In this document: positions 1-9,047 of the stretch, one piece after another | Layout: each line of letters begins with the position of its first letter | Position numbering within the stretch: the stretch's first letter is position 1 | From: Bacteroidota bacterium | Lineage (GTDB): Bacteria > Bacteroidota > Bacteroidia > B-17B0 > Aurantibacillaceae | Length of the DNA stretch: 64,000 bases | Assembly (NCBI GenBank): GCA_020403265.1 | Contig: JADBXZ010000012.1 | Location: 1 to 64,000 of the forward strand | Direction: 5' to 3' | Notes under the pieces: generated by a model | The model's input: the letters and a program-made list of their open reading frames with translations, nothing else | Databases searched by the model: none | Told to the model about the DNA's origin: nothing | Made by a program: the position numbers and the translations under genes

Positions 1-1131
1 TTTGTTTTGTACTAATTCTTCTTCAATTATTAATTGCCCTAAAGCGTTCGTCACGCTGAGCGGAGTCGAAGCGTGACTAACTTCTACATACAATAAATCT
101 TTAGCAGGGTTTGGGTAAACGTTTACACGCCAGTCTTCGACTCCGCTCAGACTGACCATGCCTACTGCACTTGCATACACCGCCACCGTATCATATTTTA
201 TATTACCGCAAATATCTTGTTTAACAATATAGGTTTGGCTACTAACGCCAACGGTTATGGTTATACCCGCAGCATTAGCTATTGGCGTTGTTGTGTTTGT
301 AATATTATACCAAGTACAAGCTTCATCTATACCCACGTCTTGCGGCCTGCCAATGTAAACTGTATTACCCGGTATGCCAAATACATCCGGTCCTGCATAG
401 GCAGGTAAATCTATGGGGATGCAACTTACATCATCGATACACAAATCTGTCCATTTTTGTGGCAAATAGGTTGGGTTTATACTTGCAATGTTTGTTGCTA
501 AATCTGTTTTATAATTACCAATTAAACAGTACTTTTCTATTCCAGTGGCTACAAATGTTCCAGTTACTGGTACCCATCCTAATGTATCTATAATGATATT
601 ACCTACTGGGTTTTGAATCTGTGGGGTTAAATACGTTAACGGTATATTATTTTTTGTAATTGTATCAATTGTAGTATCTCCAAAATATGCTCCGAAACCA
701 TCAATACCATAAGGTGATGTATTACAAATATTAATATAAAATTTCACACAATACGTTTTACCACTTATTAGTTTTGCTTTTAACCTGTTTTTAATATATA
801 TTCTATTTTGGGTTGGACAAACAGATGGTTCACAAAAAAAAGTAGTAATTAACATAGCATTTCCACTTCTTGGATATTGATATACTGTATTAAATTGATT
901 CGGTATCGTCCCGTTGCAAACATTTAAATATCCTCCGCTAGAACTTAATCCAGAATCAATCGACATCCAGTGTTTAGCCAATGTGCCATAATAAGGAGGA
1001 TTGCAAGAATGATATTGCTCAAAACCGCCATTAGCGATATAATTGGCAACCTGTTGCCCTTTAATATTAATACAAGCTATTAATATGCCAAATAGGAGCT
1101 TATTCCTCAATAATAAGTTTTTTATATTCAT
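1..1131 (-). CDS. T9SS-sorted secreted surface protein, 3' end beyond window
   Basis: This is an open frame I translated by hand from ATG at 1131 down to base 1 without a stop, so the C-terminus lies outside the window. The N-terminus has a signal peptide (MNIKNLLLRNK, a hydrophobic stretch, then GQQ). An NGGFEQY motif follows, of the kind found at the start of carbohydrate-binding-like modules in Bacteroidota gliding and secreted proteins. The C-terminal part has the T9SS type A sorting motif VNVYPNPAKDLLYVEV, which predicts export and anchoring by the Por system. Two REP-like palindromes lie inside the sorting-domain coding region and are read through in frame. A possible -7 box (TATCTTTA, 1178-1185, minus) lies upstream. 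The ligand is unknown. Confidence 0.85.
   Translation of the reverse strand, partial: MNIKNLLLRNKLLFGILIACINIKGQQVANYIANGGFEQYHSCNPPYYGTLAKHWMSIDSGLSSSGGYLNVCNGTIPNQFNTVYQYPRSGNAMLITTFFCEPSVCPTQNRIYIKNRLKAKLISGKTYCVKFYINICNTSPYGIDGFGAYFGDTTIDTITKNNIPLTYLTPQIQNPVGNIIIDTLGWVPVTGTFVATGIEKYCLIGNYKTDLATNIASINPTYLPQKWTDLCIDDVSCIPIDLPAYAGPDVFGIPGNTVYIGRPQDVGIDEACTWYNITNTTTPIANAAGITITVGVSSQTYIVKQDICGNIKYDTVAVYASAVGMVSLSGVEDWRVNVYPNPAKDLLYVEVSHASTPLSVTNALGQLIIEEELVQNK
50..77. repeat. REP-like palindrome, copy 1
   Basis: Perfect 8-bp stem GTCACGCT / AGCGTGAC around the 12-nt loop gagcggagtcga. It lies inside the coding sequence of the T9SS protein, where the minus strand reads HASTPLSVT. The loop is the exact reverse complement of the loop of the copy at 129-156, although the stems differ. 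Confidence 0.8.
129..156. repeat. REP-like palindrome, copy 2 (inverted relative to copy 1)
   Basis: Stem CAGTCT / AGACTG (131-136 and 149-154) around loop tcgactccgctc. The stem extends to 8 bp with one mismatch. The loop is the reverse complement of copy 1, so the two copies face each other across about 50 bp. The minus strand reads SLSGVEDW just before the sorting domain. Confidence 0.78.
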
Positions 1132-1202
1132 TTGTATATTGATTGCTTAATTAACAACACATTCTTTCTACGTAACTTAAAGATACAAAATTAATCCAAC
1201 AC

Positions 1203-2660
1203 TTACTCCCCCAACTCAACCAACCACTTCTCGATTTTAAGTTTAGCTTCCTTCGCAGTGCAGTTATAGTTATTAAACAAAACCGAAAAAGCAAGGCAAT
1301 CTCCTTTTTTGTTTGTAACATAGCCACAATAGCCTCTTGCACGATTAATGTAACCGGTTTTGGCGCGCATGTTTGCTTCTAACAAAGTACCTTTGCCAAT
1401 GTTGATCATGCTGCCGCCTTTGCCCGCTAACGGTAACGAGGCATTAAAAGCCCTGTAAATTAAACTGTCTTTGTAAATTTTGGCTAACATACTAGACTGA
1501 AAAAATGTCGTTACCGTATTTGCTCTGCTTAAACCACTGCCATCTGACATATAAAGTTCACTAACATCCAATCCTCGTTTTTGCCAATAATTTTTAACTG
1601 CTTCAATGCCTGCATAAATACTGCCTTTACCAAGAGTTAATAAAATACTTTCGGCGTACAAATTGTTACTCTTTAAATTGGTGTGAAATACTATTTTTTC
1701 TAATCCGGGTGAATAATGCGAATACATTAATGTTTTACTTACTAAACTATCTGACTTTTGATAAACGGAACTTACCATTACAGGATTTAACTTAACGCCA
1801 ACTTTTTGTAAAGAGCTAACCAACTTCTCTGCACATAGTAAAGCAGGGTCTGGTAAAACGGCTTCTACTTCATAATCTGTTTTATTTGGTGGGATTTTCC
1901 CGTTTACTTCCTTTTTAAAACCAAAAGGATCTCCGGTTACAAAAGCATCATCTTCGGTACCTTTGCAAATAACCTGACTATTAATACTGTATTGTAAAGT
2001 GCTATAATTAGGTTTAGTGCTCGCTAATATTGCTTTGCTTCCGGGTGCACCTGAGTTGTAAAGTAATTTAAATTTATTATCAGAAAATGTTAAGCCACAA
2101 GGTGCTGCTCCAAAATAATTAGAGATATCTCCCCATATCCAGTTCGCAGGAATTTGACGAGTAAAGCAAGATCCATCGCCAATTACTTTACCCTTAATTT
2201 CCTTTAAACCTTTTTCTTTAAGTACTTTCGCCCATTTATCTGTTACCAACACTGTGTCTTTATAAAAATATTCCGATTGTAAAGTGGGGTCACCACTTCC
2301 TATAATCAACACATCACCATTTAATACACCCGTTTCATTATTAAAATTTCCCGTAAAGTAAATTTTGGTTTCGTAACGGTAATTTAAACCGAGTATGCCA
2401 AGTGCGGCAGAAGTGGTTATTGCTTTTTGCGTGCTGGCAGGTACAACAAACGTATGGGCATTTAATTCATCAACCATCACTCCGGTGTTGGCATTAATCA
2501 CACAGTAACTTAACGTAGCGCTTTTTAAATCTTTATCACTTACCCAGTTGTCTTTTGATTTATAAACTTGTGCATTAATGTTGGTCATTAAAAAAAAGGT
2601 AAGTGCCAATAATGCACTTACCTTTTTAAGTTGATTAAATTGACAAACAGTCCTTACCAT
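1203..2660 (-). CDS. dacB: D-alanyl-D-alanine carboxypeptidase/endopeptidase (PBP4, peptidase S13)
   Basis: Periplasmic penicillin-binding protein that trims or cleaves peptidoglycan peptides. All three active-site motifs are visible: SxxK as STQK (Ser76, Lys79), SxN as SNN (331-333) and KTG (434-436). Their spacing is typical of class C PBP4 enzymes with a large insertion between the first two motifs. The N-terminus carries a signal peptide (LKKVSALLALTFFLM, then INAQ). The 485-aa length is normal for the family. The ATG overlaps the end of the upstream pepO-like gene by 7 bases (ATGGTAA), implying translational coupling and an envelope-maintenance operon. Confidence 0.93.
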   Translation of the reverse strand: MVRTVCQFNQLKKVSALLALTFFLMTNINAQVYKSKDNWVSDKDLKSATLSYCVINANTGVMVDELNAHTFVVPASTQKAITTSAALGILGLNYRYETKIYFTGNFNNETGVLNGDVLIIGSGDPTLQSEYFYKDTVLVTDKWAKVLKEKGLKEIKGKVIGDGSCFTRQIPANWIWGDISNYFGAAPCGLTFSDNKFKLLYNSGAPGSKAILASTKPNYSTLQYSINSQVICKGTEDDAFVTGDPFGFKKEVNGKIPPNKTDYEVEAVLPDPALLCAEKLVSSLQKVGVKLNPVMVSSVYQKSDSLVSKTLMYSHYSPGLEKIVFHTNLKSNNLYAESILLTLGKGSIYAGIEAVKNYWQKRGLDVSELYMSDGSGLSRANTVTTFFQSSMLAKIYKDSLIYRAFNASLPLAGKGGSMINIGKGTLLEANMRAKTGYINRARGYCGYVTNKKGDCLAFSVLFNNYNCTAKEAKLKIEKWLVELGE

Positions 2661-4657
2661 ATCTCCACACGTTTATTTTCCGGCGCAAACATTTTGTCTC
2701 CCGGTTTTACATTAAAAGCTTTATAAAAAGCAGGTAAATTAACTAATGGTGCAAAAGCTCTGAAGTAGGCAGGCGAATGGTAATCAACTGTCAACAAACG
2801 TTTTAATTCAGAATCTCGGCACTGACTTTTCCAACCTTGCGCCCAGGCAATGAAAAAACGTTGTTCTCCCGTGAAACCATCCATTACTTTTGATGGCTTG
2901 CCATTTAAAGAATTTATGTAGGCATTGTAACTCATGGTTAAGCCACCTAAGTCTGCAATATTCTCTCCTTGGGTCATACTTCCATTTACACGCAAAGTAT
3001 CAATTGCAATAAAAGCATTAAACTGATCAATGATCAATTGTTTTTTAGAATTAAATTTTTCTAAGTCTTCTTTAGTCCACCACATTTTCAAATTGCCATC
3101 CGCATCAAACTGTGCGCCTTGATCGTCAAACCCATGCGTTAATTCATGCCCTATAATAGCCCCCATTGTTCCATAATTGGCGGCATCTTCGGCGTTCGGA
3201 TCAAAAAAAGGCGGTTGTAATATAGCAGCCGGAAAAACAATCTCGTTAATAGATGGATCGTAGTAAGCATTAACAGTAACCGGACTCATTTGCCATTTCA
3301 TTTTATCTGCAGGTTTTTTTAAATCAGCTAGATTATTAGTAAAATGGAAATTAGACGCACGTCGTACATTGTCCCAGTAGCTTTCGGTTGAAATACTTAA
3401 AGTAGAATAATCCTTCCATTTATCCGGATAACCAACCTTACGAATTAACAAATCCAGTTTTCGATACGCTTCCTTTTTGGTTTCATCACTCATCCAATCA
3501 CGTGTTTTAATGCGTTCACGATAAGCAATTAACAAATTATCAATTAACTTATTTAGTTTCACTTTAGCCTGAGCATTAAAATGTCGCTTAGTAAACTCTT
3601 CACCAATTATTTCACCCATCACACCATTGATTACTTGATGTGTTTTTTCCCAACGCGGCTTCATTTTTTTTGCACCTGACAATACAATGCCTCTAAAATT
3701 GAAATGAATTTTTTCGAATTTAGTATCTAGGAATGGCGCTGCTTCCATTAGTAATTGACATCTAGCATAATCTTTAATCAAATCAACTGGCGTGTTATAT
3801 ATTAAATCATTTAAATTTTTAATATATTCCGGTGAAGCCACTAACATTGTATCCGGAATATCTAAACTAATTTCTTTGAAATAGCGTTTCCAGTCTAACT
3901 TGGATATTTCATATAATGTTTCAAGTGAATAGATGTTGTACATCTTTTCATAATCGCGCATTTGTAAACGGGTTAAGGCCTTGTCTGTTAACCTAGTTTC
4001 AAAATCAAACACTTCTCGTGCTCTGCGACTGGAATTATCGGCAGGAAAACCAATTTGTTTAAGCAGTTCAGAAAGATAGTTTATATATTCTGTTCTTATT
4101 TTGTCAAATTGCGGATTGTAATAAAAATCTCTGTCACCTAAGCCGTAACCGGCCTGGCTGATCCCGTATATATTACGTTTACTATTTTTAGGGTCCACAG
4201 ATACACCGGCCTCAAAAAAAAGTTTTACTCCAATTTTATCAAACTGTGCCTTTAAGGTCATTATATCTTCAACGCCTCTTACCTTCTCAATTTTTTCTAA
4301 TTCAGGCTTTATGGGAGTTAGTCCTAGTTTCTCACGCTTCATGGAGTCCATTGCAGTAGCATAAAAATCTCGTAGCTTTTGAAGATTAGTGTTCGGTTGA
4401 ATACTTGTGTTTTTTAAAACTTCAGTGTAAATAACTCTAATTTTTTTCAGGTTATTTTGATCAATCTCGTTAAAACTGCCATAACGTGCATCACTCTCAG
4501 GTAATTTAAAAGTTTTTTGCCAGGTTCCATTGGCATAGCTATAAAAGTCATTAGCCGGATTCACAGACTTGTCCATGTTAGCCACAACAATTCCTGATTT
4601 TTGCGCAATCGCCAAGCCACTAATTAATGTAAGAGCGATGATGTAATTTTTTTTCAT
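2654..4657 (-). CDS. pepO: M13 family zinc metallopeptidase (neprilysin/PepO-like)
   Basis: Secreted or periplasmic zinc endopeptidase of the neprilysin family. HELTH at 504-508 supplies two zinc ligands and the catalytic Glu. The downstream GENIAD motif (564-569) supplies the third ligand. NAYYDP near 463 is the substrate-binding NAY-type motif. Signal peptide MKKNYIIALTLISGLAIAQ. At 667 aa it is full length for bacterial M13 enzymes. It is the first gene of a two-gene operon with dacB. Its peptide substrates cannot be deduced from sequence. Confidence 0.93.
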   Translation of the reverse strand: MKKNYIIALTLISGLAIAQKSGIVVANMDKSVNPANDFYSYANGTWQKTFKLPESDARYGSFNEIDQNNLKKIRVIYTEVLKNTSIQPNTNLQKLRDFYATAMDSMKREKLGLTPIKPELEKIEKVRGVEDIMTLKAQFDKIGVKLFFEAGVSVDPKNSKRNIYGISQAGYGLGDRDFYYNPQFDKIRTEYINYLSELLKQIGFPADNSSRRAREVFDFETRLTDKALTRLQMRDYEKMYNIYSLETLYEISKLDWKRYFKEISLDIPDTMLVASPEYIKNLNDLIYNTPVDLIKDYARCQLLMEAAPFLDTKFEKIHFNFRGIVLSGAKKMKPRWEKTHQVINGVMGEIIGEEFTKRHFNAQAKVKLNKLIDNLLIAYRERIKTRDWMSDETKKEAYRKLDLLIRKVGYPDKWKDYSTLSISTESYWDNVRRASNFHFTNNLADLKKPADKMKWQMSPVTVNAYYDPSINEIVFPAAILQPPFFDPNAEDAANYGTMGAIIGHELTHGFDDQGAQFDADGNLKMWWTKEDLEKFNSKKQLIIDQFNAFIAIDTLRVNGSMTQGENIADLGGLTMSYNAYINSLNGKPSKVMDGFTGEQRFFIAWAQGWKSQCRDSELKRLLTVDYHSPAYFRAFAPLVNLPAFYKAFNVKPGDKMFAPENKRVEIW

Positions 4658-4720
4658 TTGAAAATACTTTATTAAAAGTCAACGTGAGGTTGACGTAACG
4701 AATTTAACAATAAATTAATA

Positions 4721-4740
4721 AAAAAAGGGGCTCCTGCCCC
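4721..4740 (-). terminator. Rho-independent terminator after the thioredoxin-like gene
   Basis: On the minus strand a stem GGGGC / GCCCC with a 4-nt loop is followed directly by six T. It lies 6 bases after the stop codon of the gene at 4747-6267. Confidence 0.85.
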
Positions 4741-4746
4741 CTGTTA

Positions 4747-6267
4747 TTATTTCTTTTTTGCTTTTTCTTTATCTATTTCCTCCAGCATATTGAGCATGTC
4801 GCTTACTTGTTCAGCGCTCAGGCGCTTAGCTGCAATACGTTTATCCTTATCCAAAATGTAAATTACCGGAGTTGAGTAAATATCAAACTTGGTTTTTAAA
4901 TCGTTTAAATGAATAGGATCAAATACATTTATAAAATCACCAATCTTTTTGTCTCTTATAAATTTTTTCCACTCGTTAACATCATCTTTTGTTTGAACTG
5001 CAAAAACTTTGTGATCTATTTTACCTTTTAGTTTGCTTAATGCTTCGTGTAATTTAGGCATTTCTGTCTGGCAATGGCCGCAGTCACTCGCCCAAAAAAC
5101 AAGCACTGTGTACTTTGCATTTATCTGGTAAAGAGATCTGAACATTGGTGTTAATTTCTCTAAATTCTTATAGTATAAATCTGTTACAGATTTACTGGTT
5201 TTAGCGGTATCAAATCCCATTTTAAGAACTTCTTTACCATAAACAGTATCTATCATGTACAGCTCAGAAACTTTTGCTCCTAACAACAAATCTTTCATGA
5301 TTAAATAACGTTCTTTTATTTTCTCAACGGTTTCATCGCTATAAACACCTTTAGCTTTGCCATTAACAATATAATTACCAGCTAAATGACAAAACACTTT
5401 ATCAAAACCCATAATTTTACTTTGTTCGTATTTATAAGTTAAATGACCCAGCATTAAGTTATAAACCAAATTACCTTCGTTGCATTTTTTCATCACTTTA
5501 TCAATCTCGGCAATAACAGTATCAGGGTTGGTAACGATTACATTTTCGAAATATTTTTTAACCCGGTCATCAAAAAAAGGCGTTCTAACAATTCTTTCGT
5601 CTTTAAAATCAACGCCATCCCAATAATGGTTTTTGTAATAATAATACTGGTAAACGCTATCCGGACGCCCATTGCTCGCTTTTGGAATATCCTTAGCTTC
5701 CTTTTCCGTTTTCAAATTTAACACATCAAACAAAAAAGTACCCTTCACTTTTGTCATGAAATCTTCTTCAAACTTTCTAACCTCATTGTTTAAAGTTTTT
5801 AAATTATCATTCATAAATTTGGTGCTATCTTCTTTGCTTTTACCTTTTGTTTTGGCTTTTAATCCTTCTACTTCTCTGTTTTTGTTTGACAAATATTTTA
5901 CATAAGAAAAGAAGTTCTCGTTTTCGGTATTACCTGTAGCTTTTAAGTTATTCACCATATCCTTCATATCGCTGGCAATGGTAAATTTTTGGCTTTCATT
6001 AATAAAGAAATCAAAATAAATTCCTTTTTCTTGACTAACTAAGGTATAAACACCTTTATCTAAAGGCGTTTTACCCTTAAAAACACCAACACCATTTTTT
6101 ACATTTTTTGCTGTATCAGCAATATATTGCTGGTCAAACGTGTATTTAACCAAATAAAAGAGCGAATCTTTTGCACCCTTAAAATTGACTTTAATTTCGT
6201 AACCTTGAGATATAGCGCCGGTTACAAATACGCTTAAAAAAACACCAGTTAAAAGAAATTTCTTCAT
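4747..6267 (-). CDS. TlpA-like thioredoxin-fold envelope protein with DUF4369-type N-terminus
   Basis: Exported thiol-disulfide protein. The signal peptide is MKKFLLTGVFLSVFVTGAISQ, which is why I prefer the ATG at 6267 over one 9 bases upstream at 6276. Residues about 22-100 look like the beta-rich DUF4369 domain that precedes thioredoxin domains in Bacteroidota. The middle is helical and lysine-rich. The C-terminal thioredoxin/AhpC-TSA domain has the redox motif CGHC (Cys396, Cys399) in the context VFWASDCGHC. The family is thought to keep envelope proteins reduced or to act in cytochrome c maturation; no specific partner is encoded nearby. A strong terminator follows. Confidence 0.88.
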   Translation of the reverse strand: MKKFLLTGVFLSVFVTGAISQGYEIKVNFKGAKDSLFYLVKYTFDQQYIADTAKNVKNGVGVFKGKTPLDKGVYTLVSQEKGIYFDFFINESQKFTIASDMKDMVNNLKATGNTENENFFSYVKYLSNKNREVEGLKAKTKGKSKEDSTKFMNDNLKTLNNEVRKFEEDFMTKVKGTFLFDVLNLKTEKEAKDIPKASNGRPDSVYQYYYYKNHYWDGVDFKDERIVRTPFFDDRVKKYFENVIVTNPDTVIAEIDKVMKKCNEGNLVYNLMLGHLTYKYEQSKIMGFDKVFCHLAGNYIVNGKAKGVYSDETVEKIKERYLIMKDLLLGAKVSELYMIDTVYGKEVLKMGFDTAKTSKSVTDLYYKNLEKLTPMFRSLYQINAKYTVLVFWASDCGHCQTEMPKLHEALSKLKGKIDHKVFAVQTKDDVNEWKKFIRDKKIGDFINVFDPIHLNDLKTKFDIYSTPVIYILDKDKRIAAKRLSAEQVSDMLNMLEEIDKEKAKKK

Positions 6268-6309
6268 ACAATCCAAATCGTTAAATTAATTGTTAAAATT
6301 AATAAATGC

Positions 6310-7326
6310 TCATTTACCTTTCAAATCTTGTACCATTTTTAGTAAATTACCATTATAAATTTTGTTAAAAACAAGTTCGAGGCTGTCCTGCAAACTACTA
6401 TACTGTATAAAGTCAACGAAATAAGCATTTTTAGACTGATTTATCCATTTTTGACGCTTATGAAGGTTGAATGACTTTGAAAAATTTAAAGTTTCAAGGC
6501 TTTTTGAAAATTGCCAAAGCTCGCGGATTTTTAATTCGTTTTTACATGCTTTGTTTTTAATGGAGTCATAAAACAGGTTTAGTGCAGTTGCTTTTTTAAC
6601 CATAACCCGCTCAAACAAAGAGTCGTTATAACGGTCGGCCAAGTAATAATTAAGGTTAATTATATCGTTCTTAAGAAATTTTATTGTTGCTTTATGTGCA
6701 ATGAATTCTGCCAAATTCTCGTTAAGATTAACCTTATTAGGCAGATAATAAGTTGCATGAAACAGCTCATGAAAAAGTAAATTACAGAAGCGGCCTTTTG
6801 AATAATCTAAAGAAGACGACATTAATGGATCACTGAACCAACCTAAAGTACTCCAGGCACTAGCGGGTCTAATATCCGCATCGTAACCCTTGCATTTTAA
6901 GTTATTAAATTCATTGACGGCCAATTCCTTTTTAAAAAAGCCCTTGTAACTTAATTTTCCTAAAATCGGAAAATCCCAAAAATACTCTTTCAATTGAAAA
7001 GATTCAGAAGCTGTAACTACCCATAAAACCGGCGCTTGATGCTGATTATAAATGGTGCTAAAATTAGAGGTTGGTTTGTATCCTAAACTATCAACCGAAA
7101 ATTCTCTTATTGATTTAATTAATTGAAGGTTGCTTTTTTGTAGAACGGATAATTTATTTTTGTTCTTATACTCGCTAATGGTTTCCGTATTCAGTATTAC
7201 ACTTAATTGGCCTTTGGCCTGGTAAGCAAGATAAATAATAAGATTTTTATGAACTAATGAATAAGATAAAAGAACAGCCATGAAAAAGCTCAAACAAAGT
7301 CTAATCCATCTTCCAATAACGATCAT
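6310..7326 (-). CDS. Predicted aminopeptidase, COG4324 family
   Basis: Probable zinc peptidase anchored by an N-terminal membrane segment (residues 8-34). The family signature STLGWFSDPL (159-168) is followed by the zinc-binding HELFH (186-190) and a third-ligand motif NENLAEF (202-208). The region YAYQAKGQ-like near 33-41 (YLAYQAKGQLSVI) is also typical. Activity has rarely been tested in this family, so the aminopeptidase label comes from homology only. Its ATG overlaps the stop of trmH by 4 bases (ATGA), indicating coupled translation with a tRNA methyltransferase although the two functions seem unrelated. Confidence 0.8.
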   Translation of the reverse strand: MIVIGRWIRLCLSFFMAVLLSYSLVHKNLIIYLAYQAKGQLSVILNTETISEYKNKNKLSVLQKSNLQLIKSIREFSVDSLGYKPTSNFSTIYNQHQAPVLWVVTASESFQLKEYFWDFPILGKLSYKGFFKKELAVNEFNNLKCKGYDADIRPASAWSTLGWFSDPLMSSSLDYSKGRFCNLLFHELFHATYYLPNKVNLNENLAEFIAHKATIKFLKNDIINLNYYLADRYNDSLFERVMVKKATALNLFYDSIKNKACKNELKIRELWQFSKSLETLNFSKSFNLHKRQKWINQSKNAYFVDFIQYSSLQDSLELVFNKIYNGNLLKMVQDLKGK

Positions 7327-8009
7327 GTTGATTGAAAATGCTGATCCAATAATTGATTGCTTTTATCAACAGAAGTTTTTAACCAATTTAAATACACCTC
7401 TTGCCTCTCTTCTTCATTAAGTAAATAATCAGGAACTGTTTTCCGTATGCGCGTTGTTAATTCGTACATACACAAAGCTGCGCATACACTGATGTTAAAA
7501 CTCTCAGTAAAACCGTACATTGGTATTTTTACGAAATCATCCGCTAATTCATAGACATCGCTCGAAATGCCATCTATTTCTGTGCCAAAAACCAAAGCCA
7601 TTTTATGATTAACTGGCAAAGTGTCGATTGTATATGCGTTAGTGTGAGGTGTTGTGGCCACAATTCGAAAACCTTGTTTTTTTAATTCTGTTAAAGCCTT
7701 AACCGTATTGTTATCAGATTCCTTATGCCGTCTTATGGTTAACCAATTGCTACTGCCCATGACCACATCTGCGCTAATTTTCAAACTATTTTTGTTTTCT
7801 ATAAAATGGACAGTTTGTAATCCAAAACTCTCGCAACTTCTGAGCACAGCGCTCGCATTATGTGCCTGATATAAATTTTCAAGAACTATTTGCAGGTAAT
7901 TGCTTCGTTGACTAATTACATCATCAAAACGTTTTATTCTATTTTCTGAAACAAACTGTTTTAAAAAGTTTATTTGTTCGATGGTTTGCTTTGCGTGCAT
8001 TGATTGCAA
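7323..8009 (-). CDS. trmH: tRNA (guanosine-2'-O-)-methyltransferase, SpoU/TrmH family
   Basis: SPOUT-fold RNA 2'-O-ribose methyltransferase using S-adenosylmethionine; the TrmH group modifies G18 of tRNA. Motif 1 (NLYQAHNASAVLRSCESFG, from 45), motif 2 (MALVFGTEIDGIS, 137-149) and motif 3 (IPMYGFTESFNISVCAAL, 162-179, which forms the deep trefoil knot and AdoMet site) are all present. The 228-aa length with a C-terminal helical tail fits TrmH rather than 23S rRNA RlmB. Exact target assignment by family alone is moderately certain. Confidence 0.87.
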   Translation of the reverse strand: MQSMHAKQTIEQINFLKQFVSENRIKRFDDVISQRSNYLQIVLENLYQAHNASAVLRSCESFGLQTVHFIENKNSLKISADVVMGSSNWLTIRRHKESDNNTVKALTELKKQGFRIVATTPHTNAYTIDTLPVNHKMALVFGTEIDGISSDVYELADDFVKIPMYGFTESFNISVCAALCMYELTTRIRKTVPDYLLNEEERQEVYLNWLKTSVDKSNQLLDQHFQST

Positions 8010-8021
8010 AGTAACTAAAAA

Positions 8022-9047
8022 TTAAGGACGGTAAATAATCTTATGGGTAAATTTAGTTTTTTTAGTTGGTGGAACTTTAAAATCAAATTTCTCCAAGGAT
8101 TTAATCTCATTCTTGATCTGCTTTAACTCATCTTTTGAAAGATCACGTTCATCAACAAATTCAACGGTTGTAATTTTCTTTTCATCTGTAATAGTAATTA
8201 AGGCATCAAAAGGCGAATTCAATTGTATAATCTTCAGTTTTTCTCTTAAATCTGTTATTAATGCCTTATCACCACCAATATAGAACAAATTACTTTCTGA
8301 CTCGTTTAAATCGTCCTCAAGCTTTACTTTGCCCGGAGAGGCCGGTGCATTACTTGGCTCTATTGTTAGGGCACTCTTTTTTGTGCTTTTCTCATTTCGT
8401 TTAGATTCCTTTGCCAGAGCATCTTTATCTGATGCCTCTCTTACACTGCCCGTTGATGTAACAGGTACACCCCCTGTAAATGATTCAGATTTAGCGGCTT
8501 CTGAGACTAAAGCAACGTCAGCAGACACTTCCTCTTCCTCAACATCTTTAGTGCTTTTTACATCTTCTTTTAAACTACTTAGCTTCCCTATTGGACTTTC
8601 AATGGGAGATTGTTCTTGTTTAACAACTTCATCCTTTTTACTGTCAACCCTGCTCAATGGCTTATTTTCAATGAACTGATCCTCATTTTTTAAATCAATT
8701 GCATTTGGAGCAGCCGACTCGGCAGATTTCACTTCCTGTGCTCCCGTTATGGTTTTTTCATGTAATGCCAAATCATTGTCTTTAATTAAATCATTTGACG
8801 GTAGAAAGAATTTAATTATTAAACCAAAAGTGATAATTAATATTGCTGCTGCAACCCAAACTAATGGTTTATTGGCTTTTTTTTGAAATAACAGTTCAGC
8901 TTGTGCGTCTGTCTTTTTCTTCAATTCAATGATTTCCTCTTTAGATCCAATAGATTTAAAGCCTTCTAAAGCCTCTTTTTCAAAGGCATCTTTACTGGAA
9001 GTGTTATCCAAAAAATTAGTTAATATGTCTTTTTCTTGATCACTCAT
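8022..9047 (-). CDS. Single-pass membrane partner of the ECF sigma factor, putative anti-sigma with TonB_C-like end
   Basis: About 60 cytoplasmic residues (with an EALEGF motif) precede one membrane span (about 61-82, LVWVAAAILIITFGLIIKFF). A long, low-complexity Ser/Lys/Glu linker follows, then a compact C-terminal domain of about 85 residues. That last domain (DALITITDEKKITTVEFV, then FDFKVPP) loosely resembles a TonB C-terminal domain. I use the ATG at 9047, which overlaps the sigma gene stop by 8 bases; a GTG lies 6 bases earlier. The position directly after an ECF sigma gene suggests that it sequesters that sigma factor. This role is inferred, and no known anti-sigma domain is certain. 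Confidence 0.65.
   Translation of the reverse strand: MSDQEKDILTNFLDNTSSKDAFEKEALEGFKSIGSKEEIIELKKKTDAQAELLFQKKANKPLVWVAAAILIITFGLIIKFFLPSNDLIKDNDLALHEKTITGAQEVKSAESAAPNAIDLKNEDQFIENKPLSRVDSKKDEVVKQEQSPIESPIGKLSSLKEDVKSTKDVEEEEVSADVALVSEAAKSESFTGGVPVTSTGSVREASDKDALAKESKRNEKSTKKSALTIEPSNAPASPGKVKLEDDLNESESNLFYIGGDKALITDLREKLKIIQLNSPFDALITITDEKKITTVEFVDERDLSKDELKQIKNEIKSLEKFDFKVPPTKKTKFTHKIIYRP

Noticed and set aside
217-408. Open frame on the plus strand opposite the first T9SS gene
   Set aside because: Its product is unlike any protein and it is antisense to a well supported signal-peptide/sorting-domain gene.
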